Of a stretch of DNA of 5,020 nt, positions 1 to 5,020 are shown in pieces (the first letter of the stretch is position 1; each line of letters opens with the position of its first letter). Under the pieces are notes generated by a model. It worked only from the letters and a program-made list of their open reading frames with translations. It was not told the origin of the DNA and did no database searches. The stretch comes from JAFGIT01 sp016929465 [NCBI: Candidatus Coatesbacteria bacterium] (lineage in GTDB: Bacteria; B130-G9). The stretch lies in NCBI GenBank assembly GCA_016929465.1, contig JAFGIT010000090.1:1-5020 (forward strand). Direction: 5' to 3'. Made by a program: the position numbers and the translations under genes.

Positions 1-60
1 ATCTGTCAGAGCATGTTTCGAGCGGATACGTTACATAGGATGTCAGAAATCCGCACTCGA

Positions 61-89
61 TTGGGATTAGCAAAGAGAGCGCTGATTAT
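61..89 (+). promoter_or_regulatory. possible sigma-70-type promoter
   Basis: TTGGGA at 61-66 and GATTAT at 84-89 each match four of six consensus positions of the -35 and -10 boxes and are separated by exactly 17 bases. Transcription would start near 96, ahead of the + strand cassette that contains the M15 peptidase. Matches this weak arise by chance, so this is only a candidate. The positional fit to the downstream genes is the main support. Confidence 0.25.
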
Positions 90-119
90 TTTGCTGCATC
101 GTTTGATATCTCAACGAAG

Positions 120-347
120 ATGACAAGTTTAATCATGGTCAAAACAGATGATTCCCCTGACGTATTGGCCCACATCGAGGCCTTCGAAAAGATGCGCCTG
201 GGCACCACGAAGCTTCGGGATTGGCGGCTTCGAGGCGACTCGCTGACATGCGGCGTTTTGGCTGCTCTCTCCAGATTCGAGGCCCCGGTATGGAGGACAA
301 CTCGCTTCAGGGAATTTTTCATCAAGGCAGGAAAACTCCAGACTTAG
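120..347 (+). CDS. doubtful small hypothetical protein (75 aa)
   Basis: I do not recognise this reading frame. It starts with ATG at 120, or at an in-frame ATG at 135, and stops 10 bases before the peptidase start. The ribosome binding site of the peptidase overlaps its end. The product is mixed-charge and basic towards the C-terminus, with no signal peptide, membrane segment or known motif. The third codon positions are moderately GC-rich, as expected for a real gene here. However, there is no convincing Shine-Dalgarno sequence before 120 or 135. A comparably long frame (86-325) is open on the opposite strand, which shows that frames of this length occur by chance. The ATG at 120 overlaps the TGA at 121-123 of a frame open from the window edge (ATGA), which would allow translational coupling if that frame were a gene. 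It may equally be noncoding leader or a degraded gene. Confidence 0.3.
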   Translation: MTSLIMVKTDDSPDVLAHIEAFEKMRLGTTKLRDWRLRGDSLTCGVLAALSRFEAPVWRTTRFREFFIKAGKLQT

Positions 348-359
348 GAGAGTCGGAAA

Positions 360-749
360 ATGCGAGAGTTAAACAGATTTCAGCTGTCTGACCACTTCAA
401 TCTCCGCGAGTTTCAATGTCCATGCTGCGGCCGGGTCAAATTGCACTCGGCTGTGATCGATGCTCTAGAAGCACTTCGAAGCAAGATTGGCAATAAGCCG
501 ATTATCATAGAATCAGGCTACAGATGTGCGGAGCATAACGAGGATATTGGCGGAGCACCTGACAGCGATCACCTATACGGCTGGGCAGTGGATGTCAGAG
601 TGAACGAGATGTCTCCCGCCGAGATCGCGAACGCGGCCAAGCGCTTGCCAGCTCTGATCAAGCGACTTGGTCTATATGAGGGCCGAGACTGCGTGCACAT
701 CGGCGTAGTGGAGCGAGAGGATTTCCCCTCCAGATGGGGAATGCCCTGA
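360..749 (+). CDS. M15 family zinc peptidase (Peptidase_M15_3-like, murein DD-/LD-peptidase type)
   Basis: This is a 129-residue protein of the single-domain M15 metallopeptidase type, which hydrolyses peptide bonds in peptidoglycan stem peptides. The length is normal for stand-alone or phage-type members. The core motif is visible: SGYR at 52-55, HN at 59-60, GGAPDSDH at 64-71 and G-x-A-V-D ending at D78, then VHI with H113. By family knowledge the zinc ligands are H71, D78 and H113. The N-terminus has the common C-x-C-C-G cluster (C20, C22, C23). Many relatives read H-x-D at the last histidine, but here it is H-x-G (G115). The protein has no signal peptide or membrane segment, so an exported role would need a holin or lysis; this resembles endolysins and virion-associated peptidases. 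The start is ATG 360 with AGGAG at 346-350 upstream. The small gene at 774 follows in the same direction after 24 bases. The family assignment is firm; the exact bond cut is not. Confidence 0.9.
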   Translation: MRELNRFQLSDHFNLREFQCPCCGRVKLHSAVIDALEALRSKIGNKPIIIESGYRCAEHNEDIGGAPDSDHLYGWAVDVRVNEMSPAEIANAAKRLPALIKRLGLYEGRDCVHIGVVEREDFPSRWGMP

Positions 750-773
750 GCATGGACAGACCTGGGGGAGATA

Positions 774-989
774 ATGTTGCTGACAGATGAAGCTCGCCTG
801 ATTGATGAAATCAGGCGAAAGGAAAAAGAGAATAATACATCGCGGCCGTCCTTTATCGACGGTCTCCAGCCCTACTGCGTGGAAAACGTACGGCCCGTCA
901 ATCCCTTGTCTTATACGACGAGAATGCGAACTGCGGTGCCTGTTGGGGATAATGGGACGCTGGTCGTCGTCGCTGATTTCGATGCGTAG
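774..989 (+). CDS. small uncharacterised protein (71 aa) downstream of the M15 peptidase
   Basis: I do not recognise this protein. The ATG at 774 is preceded by a very strong purine run, GGGGGAG at 764-770, though the spacing is only 3 bases. Residues 3-22 are highly charged and probably helical (DEARLIDEIRRKEKE region). The C-terminal half is richer in beta-forming residues and ends in a valine-rich stretch, LVVVADFDA. There is no signal peptide, membrane helix or metal site. It follows the peptidase by 24 bases and happens to lie in the same reading frame, separated by the single TGA at 747-749, so the two are probably one operon. Codons 8-15 form a perfect 10-bp hairpin. Its reverse-strand counterpart (672-992) reads like a shadow. 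It could be an accessory protein of a lysis cassette, but that is only positional inference. Confidence 0.45.
   Translation: MLLTDEARLIDEIRRKEKENNTSRPSFIDGLQPYCVENVRPVNPLSYTTRMRTAVPVGDNGTLVVVADFDA
794..818. repeat. perfect 10-bp inverted repeat with 5-base loop
   Basis: TCGCCTGATT (794-803) and AATCAGGCGA (809-818) are exact reverse complements around the loop GATGA. The right side is followed by AAAGGAAAAAGAG, and reading the other strand the hairpin is followed by GCTTCATCTG. Neither direction has a U-tract, so it is not a classical intrinsic terminator. It lies in the early codons of the 774-989 gene, where an mRNA hairpin could limit translation or protect the transcript. It may also be a by-product of the near-palindromic peptide RLIDEIRR. 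Confidence 0.6.
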
Positions 990-1028
990 CAATTCGGGCT
1001 GCGCAAAGCGGTTTGGGAAGCAAATTCC

Positions 1029-2720
1029 TCAATATCCGAGCAGCTCGTGTGAGTCATAGATGTTATAGGCATAGCCCTGCTCCGTGAGAAACCGCTGGCG
1101 ATTCATCGCGGCTTCCTGCTCTCTGGTGTCCTTTGAGACGATGCTGTAGAAGTGTGCTCTCTGGCCGCGAGATTTTGGCCTGAGTATCCTGCCTAGCCGC
1201 TGTGCTTCTTCCTGCCTGGAGCCGAAGGTCCCGGAGACCTGAATTGCCACGCTGGCATCTGGAAGGTCAACTGCGAAATTCGCTACCTTGGAGACGACCA
1301 GGACCTTTATCTTGCCCGTTCTGAATTCTTCGTAGAGCATCTCACGCTCCACCGTCGGCGTCGCTCCGTGCAAAAACGGAGCTTTCAACTCGTCCGCTAT
1401 CTCCTGAAGCTGGCGAATATAGACACCTATTATTAGTATTTGCTCTCCCCTGTGCTCTGCCACCAGGCGGTTCACGATATCCAATTTGCGGTAGTTCTCT
1501 GCCGCCAGCCTGTGTTTCTGCTGATGGTCGGAGAGTGAATAGCTGCGACGAATGTCCCGTGGCATCTCGACCCGAATCTCCATGCACTGCGCCTCTGCAA
1601 TGAAGCCTCTATTCTCCAGGTCCTTCCAGGGAACATCGAACTTCTTCGGGCCGATTAAGCTGAATACATCCGCTTCCAGCCCGTCTTCACGAACGAGTGT
1701 CGCTGTCAATCCGAGACGTCTCTTGGCCTGAATTGCGGCGGTCATCCTAAAGACAGGAGCCGGCAATAGGTGGACCTCATCGTAGATTATCAGCCCCCAA
1801 TTCTTCTCATCGAATATCCGATAGTGCCGGAATTCCCCGTCCTTGTCCGTCCGATGTGTCAGCATCTGGTAAGTGGTGAGAGTTATCGGTTTGATATTCT
1901 TCTTCTCGCCGCTGTATTCACCCACATCATCGGAAGAGATATTCGTCTTGTCGAACATCTCGGAGATCCACTGTCTTATGGCGACGATATTGGTGCAGAT
2001 CACGAGCGTCTCGCATTTGAGCATCGACATGGCGGCGAGCCCGACAACCGTCTTCCCGGCGCCGCATGGTAAAACAACCACACCACTCCCACCCTCGAAT
2101 GAACCCTTCGCATGAAATGCTTCCGCGGCAAGAAGCTGATAGTCCCGCAGTTTGAATTCCGCACCGTCCGAGGTGAAGGAGCTGAGCGAAAGCTCGAAGA
2201 ATGCGCCATCCACATATCCGGCGATGTCCTTAACAGGATATCCGATCCGAGTGAGCGCCTGTTTTATGTCACCTCTGTACTTGGGCGGAATCAGAAGCTC
2301 CAGGCCGCCGACCTTCTGACCGACATATTTCGCCACACGCTCAGTGCTCATTATTTCAGAGATGAGAGCCTCATCGTCAGAAATGAGAATCAGGTCGTCT
2401 CCTCGCTTCTGAAGAACCAATCGCCCATATCGGCCCATGTAATCGACAATGTCGCGCCTGACGTTCTGCGGGGTCTCGTATTTGCCGTAGCGACTGAGGA
2501 ACTCGATGATATTGTCGGGAGTCAGTCCGGATGCTGCGGCATTCCAGAGAGAGATTGGTGACACTCGATACGTGTGTATATGCTCGGGGCTCTTGACGAG
2601 CTCTGCGAAGAGATTGAGATAATTTCTGGCGACCGCAAACGCCCGATTCTCAACCTCTATTAGAACCGACCCGTCGCTCTGGATAATCAAAGGTCTGTCG
2701 TCAAATTCGTCGATCATCAT
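1029..2720 (-). CDS. xpb: bacterial XPB-type superfamily 2 DNA helicase
   Basis: This is a complete 563-residue ATP-dependent 3'-5' DNA helicase/translocase of the XPB/Rad25 (ERCC3) family, the usual length for bacterial members. Residues about 1-175 form the XPB N-terminal/damage-recognition region. LRDYQ is at 191-195, Walker A PCGAGKT at 218-224, motif Ia around TN..AIRQW at 243-251, and the DEVH box at 314-317. TAT is at 339-341, followed by the XPB-specific RED motif at 344-346. The second RecA domain carries motif IV near 428-434, motif V (SKVANFAVDLPDAS) at 477-490 and motif VI (QRLGRILRP) at 507-515. The C-terminus RQRFLTEQGY...LLGY is the usual ERCC3 tail. It should act in the cytoplasm on DNA, most likely in repair or in remodelling damaged duplexes; the bacterial role is not well defined. 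The start is ATG 2720; ATG 2717 is equally possible, since AGCAGG lies directly upstream. The propeller gene precedes it by 75 bases on the same strand. No Bax1-like nuclease, the archaeal partner, is in the window. Confidence 0.96.
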   Translation of the reverse strand: MMIDEFDDRPLIIQSDGSVLIEVENRAFAVARNYLNLFAELVKSPEHIHTYRVSPISLWNAAASGLTPDNIIEFLSRYGKYETPQNVRRDIVDYMGRYGRLVLQKRGDDLILISDDEALISEIMSTERVAKYVGQKVGGLELLIPPKYRGDIKQALTRIGYPVKDIAGYVDGAFFELSLSSFTSDGAEFKLRDYQLLAAEAFHAKGSFEGGSGVVVLPCGAGKTVVGLAAMSMLKCETLVICTNIVAIRQWISEMFDKTNISSDDVGEYSGEKKNIKPITLTTYQMLTHRTDKDGEFRHYRIFDEKNWGLIIYDEVHLLPAPVFRMTAAIQAKRRLGLTATLVREDGLEADVFSLIGPKKFDVPWKDLENRGFIAEAQCMEIRVEMPRDIRRSYSLSDHQQKHRLAAENYRKLDIVNRLVAEHRGEQILIIGVYIRQLQEIADELKAPFLHGATPTVEREMLYEEFRTGKIKVLVVSKVANFAVDLPDASVAIQVSGTFGSRQEEAQRLGRILRPKSRGQRAHFYSIVSKDTREQEAAMNRQRFLTEQGYAYNIYDSHELLGY

Positions 2721-2795
2721 CCTGCTAAATTCCGATTGGATTCAAAATCAAGAGAGGCGGCGAGATGCTTCATTGGATGCGAACAGCAGTGAAGG

Positions 2796-3722
2796 CTACG
2801 GAATTGATATCAAGATCCCCTTTTTGCCGCACGCAAAGCCCTTGTCGGCCTCGAGCATGAAGACGGAGTAAAGCCACTCGTTCTTGTCGATCAGTATTTC
2901 CTTCTGCCAGGTATGGCCGCCGTCCGTTGTGTGAAGGTAGATCGACTCCTGTCCAACGATATAACCCGTTTTAGCGTCAACGAAGCAGACGCCATTCAAC
3001 TCGTGCCTGGCCCCGCTCTGTTGTGGCCTCCAGGTGATGCCCCCGTTCGATGTGTGGATAATCACGCCATCAGTTCCCACTGCCCAACCTCTCTTCTCAT
3101 CAACAAAGCAAACATCGAGAAGGATCGATGCCGTTCCCGATTCCTGGAACTCCCAGTTAGCTCCGCCGTCCGCCGTGTGGAGGATTGTGCCACCCAATCC
3201 GACAGCCCAGGCGTGATGCTCCCCAGCGCAATCGACGGCCATTAGAAGCCGCTTTGTCTTCCGCTCGGACTCTGTCCAGCTCGCGCCACGGTCCTCTGTG
3301 ACGAGAACGCGACCAGATAGTCCGACCACGTAGCCGACTCGACCTGCGAACGCGATGCCATCTAGCTCGGCTCCTCCAACACTGATCCGCTTCCAGGTGC
3401 GGCCACCGTCTGCAGTGGAGTAGAGAGTGCCCAGTTCTCCGCAAACCAGGCCATTCAATTCATCGAAGAACCAGACGCCTTTGAGTCTCACCTTCTTGGA
3501 TATTCCGCTCCTAAGGCTTGACCAGTTCTGACCACCATCATCGGTTCTCAGGATGCGGGCGTTGTCCCCGACCAGGAATCCCGTGTTGGCATTCAGGAAG
3601 AACATCCCGTGCCAATCGCCCGCCTGGTTGCCCTCCTGAAGAATTTGGAAGCCACACGCGAATCCCAAAAACCCGAGCGTTGCGACGAGAAAAACCAATC
3701 GTCTGAGCGCGACGTGAGACAT
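2796..3722 (-). CDS. exported Ycf48-like / Asp-box (BNR-type) seven-bladed beta-propeller protein
   Basis: This is a secreted protein of about 308 residues made of seven repeats of about 41 residues. Numbered from a GTG at 3728, which adds two residues, Asp-box turns of the form DGG-x-(N/T)-W end at W69, W112, W151, W192, W233 and W274. Each follows a G-(W/Y/F)-x-V-G type strand (for example HAWAVG, RGWAVG, TGYIVG). A seventh half-repeat (KGFACGKKGILISIP) closes the ring with the N-terminal strand. This layout matches the Ycf48/Hcf136-like and sialidase-repeat propellers. Photosystem assembly is the role of the plastid and cyanobacterial members only; outside them the function is generally unknown, and a binding or scaffold role in the envelope is inferred. 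The N-terminus (LRR then LVFLVATLGFLGFA) is a Sec signal sequence. The cysteine after it (C25) lacks a good lipobox, so lipidation is doubtful. I chose ATG 3722 (AGGA at 3733-3736, 10-base gap) over GTG 3728 (4-base gap). It probably shares a transcript with the helicase. Confidence 0.9.
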   Translation of the reverse strand: MSHVALRRLVFLVATLGFLGFACGFQILQEGNQAGDWHGMFFLNANTGFLVGDNARILRTDDGGQNWSSLRSGISKKVRLKGVWFFDELNGLVCGELGTLYSTADGGRTWKRISVGGAELDGIAFAGRVGYVVGLSGRVLVTEDRGASWTESERKTKRLLMAVDCAGEHHAWAVGLGGTILHTADGGANWEFQESGTASILLDVCFVDEKRGWAVGTDGVIIHTSNGGITWRPQQSGARHELNGVCFVDAKTGYIVGQESIYLHTTDGGHTWQKEILIDKNEWLYSVFMLEADKGFACGKKGILISIP

Positions 3723-3788
3723 ATACACTGCATCCTGTCTATTTCATGTCATATAAGCCAGCACTAATCCGGGCCGAAAACCTGCATT

Positions 3789-3816
3789 AGAATACTCCCG
3801 GTACCGAGTCCTGCAA
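3789..3816 (-). promoter_or_regulatory. possible promoter of the propeller-helicase unit
   Basis: On the minus strand TTGCAG (3811-3816) and TATTCT (3789-3794) are 16 bases apart and match three and four consensus positions. Transcription would start about 55-60 bases ahead of the propeller start. The 8-bp palindrome CGGTACCG (3799-3806) lies in the spacer and could be a half-site pair for a regulator. This is a weak candidate supported mainly by its place directly upstream of the gene. Confidence 0.2.
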
Positions 3817-3943
3817 GTGAATATTGGCGAGAGGTGTGGCCCGAAATCGCAGGCAATCTGGGGACCGTATTGATTTCAGCGAATTGCCATCTAACTAATC
3901 TGCTTTACTCAGTCAAGCTTCCTCTTGAAACCAACGGTCCCGT

Positions 3944-3980
3944 GTGGTGTGAGCGCCCCGTTTTGGGGTAACTACACCAC
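3944..3980. repeat. compound inverted repeat (hairpin) in the intergenic region
   Basis: GTGGTGT (3944-3950) pairs perfectly with ACACCAC (3974-3980), and the next pair (G3951 with T3973) is a wobble. Inside a small internal loop, CCCC (3956-3959) pairs with GGGG (3965-3968) around GTTTT. This gives a two-tier stem-loop of 37 bases. Neither strand has a U-tract after it, so it is not a standard intrinsic terminator. It may be a structured RNA element or a protein-binding palindrome. Confidence 0.5.
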
Positions 3981-4327
3981 AAATCCGCCCGGGATCGATC
4001 GGCACTGATGTCAGGATATTGCGATCCGAATCGACCTCCGCGAGGGGGCTTGGCTCCTACTGAAAGGGGGATTTGGGTGAAGAAGGGGCAGGTTAGAGTG
4101 AATTTATCTGCATTCTGGAACGCTACCTGCTTGACTCAGTGAATTGCTGTCGACGACCTATGACATAGCAACATATTTCACAAAGGAGAGCTCGACACAA
4201 AACGGACACGGACTGAGTGAATGAAAATCGCTGCAGCGCTAACGCTCGCAGCCATCATCTATCAGGAGTTCATCTGCACATTTAGCAGCGATAGTCCTGT
4301 GTTGGCGACCTTATGTAGGAGAAAAGA

Positions 4328-4819
4328 ATGGCGAGAACCCTCGTGACCTGTGTTGTGCCTGCCCTGGTGCTCTTCGCCGCGTGCGCGACACCTGTCTTCT
4401 CTGGGGAGGGAATTGAGGGGTCTCTAACAGAGACATCAGACTGTCTCTTCATTCAAAATGAGCATGGTCTCGAGCAGGCTGAATTAGCGGCCCTGCTATC
4501 TGAATTGTCAGAAAAGGGCATCGAGCTGATTCAGCGTCGCGGATTGAGCCATACAGCCCCGGTGTATATCCCGCTCGGAGCGGGCCTCAACGGAGCCACC
4601 GCGCAATTGAGATTCGTATCCGCCTTGCGCAACTCGGAGCCACCGCACAAATGCTACGCCCATGGAGAGTCAGACGGCGAATACTATTGGGCTCGGTGCA
4701 AATCGAGGATGGAGGGCCTCCAGGAGCTTCCTCTTATTGATCTGAGCTCAACTGGGGTTGAATGCGAGTCTGAATTAATTACCCCATGGTTTTCCGATCT
4801 TGAAGGGAGCATACACTGA
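4328..4819 (+). CDS. secreted cysteine-containing hypothetical protein (163 aa)
   Basis: I do not recognise this family. The start is secure: AGGAG (4317-4321) lies 6 bases before ATG 4328. Residues 1-25 form a Sec signal peptide with a hydrophobic core (VTCVVPALVLFAACA). Cleavage after VFS at 23-25 is plausible. C19 after LFAA is an alternative lipoprotein site, but F at -3 is not ideal. The mature part has four cysteines (C39, C109, C124, C146) that could form two disulfides in the periplasm. A helical, Leu/Glu-rich segment lies at about 48-70, and a Gly/Ala-rich stretch (PLGAGLNGATAQ) at 82-93. It has no transmembrane helix beyond the signal. Its TGA overlaps the ATG of the response regulator (TGATG), so the two are almost certainly translated from one mRNA. 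A role as a periplasmic sensor or output partner is inference only. Confidence 0.75.
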   Translation: MARTLVTCVVPALVLFAACATPVFSGEGIEGSLTETSDCLFIQNEHGLEQAELAALLSELSEKGIELIQRRGLSHTAPVYIPLGAGLNGATAQLRFVSALRNSEPPHKCYAHGESDGEYYWARCKSRMEGLQELPLIDLSSTGVECESELITPWFSDLEGSIH

Positions 4820-5020
4820 TGACTCAAGGAATGATTGAAAAAAGCATACTGCTCATTGAGGATGATGATGCTTTCCGGCAAGTTACATCGGAGGTACTGG
4901 ATTGCCTGGGATATACGGTCAATGCCGTCAATAATTTATCGAGCGCGATAAGTGCTCTCAGGCGCGCTGAATTCGACATCATTCTGTCCGACCTCTGCAT
5001 ATCGGGAGATCGTGACGGGC
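4819..5020 (+). CDS. response regulator, receiver domain (partial, runs off the window)
   Basis: The first 67 residues of a two-component response regulator are present; the rest lies beyond the right edge. The receiver fold begins with SILLIEDDD, which supplies the acidic metal-binding pair D15/D16. The beta-3 strand DIILSDL carries the expected phospho-acceptor D58, followed by the loop ISGDRDG. An alternating helix and strand pattern fits in between. The conserved Thr/Ser and Lys of beta-4 and beta-5 and any output domain are not visible. The wording around D58 recalls NtrC-type or stand-alone CheY-like receivers, but the class cannot be decided. The start is ATG 4819, overlapping the previous stop, with GGGAG at 4804-4808 ten bases upstream. 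ATG 4831 is in frame but has AAGGA directly against it, which is too close. No cognate histidine kinase is within the window. Confidence 0.92.
   Translation, partial: MTQGMIEKSILLIEDDDAFRQVTSEVLDCLGYTVNAVNNLSSAISALRRAEFDIILSDLCISGDRDG

Larger units (their letters stand above)
3729..4327. other. long intergenic region between divergent transcription units
   Basis: This gap of about 600 bases separates the leftward propeller-helicase genes from the rightward secreted protein and response regulator. I see no tRNA or rRNA and no convincing protein gene. It holds a candidate leftward promoter (3789-3816), a compound hairpin (3944-3980) and a short CCTC-CGC-GAGG hairpin near 4036-4046. It also holds imperfect direct repeats (3900-3916 with 4127-4143; 3876-3887 with 4136-4147) and an isolated Shine-Dalgarno-like AAAGGAGAG at 4182-4190 that no start codon follows. 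Two tiny ORFs exist: 4008-4142 (44 aa, proline- and glycine-rich at its start, probably chance) and 4221-4346 (41 aa, hydrophobic N-terminus). No good promoter for the rightward genes stood out; TTGACT at 4131-4136 has TATGAC only after an overlong 22-base spacer. Confidence 0.6.

Noticed and set aside
1-123. Frame open from the left edge to TGA at 121-123, ending in an ATGA overlap with the ORF at 120
   Set aside because: Forty open codons are expected by chance fairly often, the peptide shows no motif, and the frame cannot be traced upstream. The overlap is suggestive but not enough to call a partial gene.
86-325. 79-aa ORF on the minus strand
   Set aside because: It fully overlaps the + strand frame at 120-347, has a Ser/Arg-rich shadow-like composition and no recognisable domain. 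Neither frame is certain, but this one is less likely.
747-776. TGA readthrough joining the peptidase and the 71-aa ORF, which share a frame
   Set aside because: The peptidase already has its full family length at the TGA, other genes in the window use TGA as a normal stop, and the second ORF has its own strong ribosome binding site.
672-992. 106-aa minus-strand ORF downstream of the helicase
   Set aside because: It runs antisense through the end of the clearly coding peptidase gene, including its zinc histidine region, and its sequence looks like a reverse-frame shadow.
2112-2561. 149-aa + strand ORF
   Set aside because: It is antisense to the strongly supported XPB helicase N-terminal region; long antisense frames are common opposite such genes and no domain is seen.
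2913-3245. 110-aa + strand ORF and nearby frames at 3034-3216 and 3157-3444
   Set aside because: All are shadows of the repeat-rich propeller gene; their apparent internal similarity comes from the blade repeats on the other strand.
3944-3980. Hairpin considered as a rho-independent terminator
   Set aside because: Neither strand has a run of U after the stem; the only T-run is in the loop.
4008-4142. 44-aa ORF in the intergenic region
   Set aside because: It has no convincing ribosome binding site, an odd Pro/Gly/Arg-rich composition and no recognisable motif; a frame this short is expected by chance.

Overview
The window is bacterial chromosomal DNA of moderate GC (a little over half by eye). 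It has six reasonably supported genes and one weak candidate. The standard code is used: TGA serves as an ordinary stop in several genes. The lineage cannot be fixed from the sequence alone. A full-length bacterial XPB-type helicase, an exported Asp-box/Ycf48-like propeller and an NtrC-flavoured receiver domain together fit a Gram-negative or candidate-phylum bacterium, or a deltaproteobacterium-like lineage. That is inference, and nothing points to a cyanobacterium.

Left part (1-989, + strand): a possible weak promoter at 61-89 precedes a doubtful 75-codon ORF. Next comes a well-supported zinc peptidase of the M15_3 type (360-749) without a signal peptide, as in phage-type endolysins. A small uncharacterised protein follows (774-989) with a strong ribosome binding site and a 10-bp perfect hairpin inside its first codons. 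This could be a short lysis-like or wall-editing cassette, perhaps a prophage remnant, but no other phage gene is visible.

Middle (1029-3722, - strand): the propeller gene lies upstream of the XPB helicase gene with a 73-75 base gap, so the two may be co-transcribed. The helicase converges with the left cassette across a 39-base gap that holds no obvious intrinsic terminator. The helicase is complete, with all SF2 motifs and the XPB-specific RED motif. The propeller protein shows seven blade repeats and an N-terminal export signal.

Right part (3729-5020): a gap of about 600 bases carries a compound hairpin, short imperfect direct repeats and only tiny ORFs. It is followed on the + strand by a small secreted cysteine-containing protein of unknown function (4328-4819). 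The stop codon of that gene overlaps the start of a response regulator that runs off the window (4819-5020). The coupling of an exported protein to a response regulator is the most interesting arrangement here. I see no CRISPR array, rRNA, tRNA, insertion sequence or clearly new multi-gene system.
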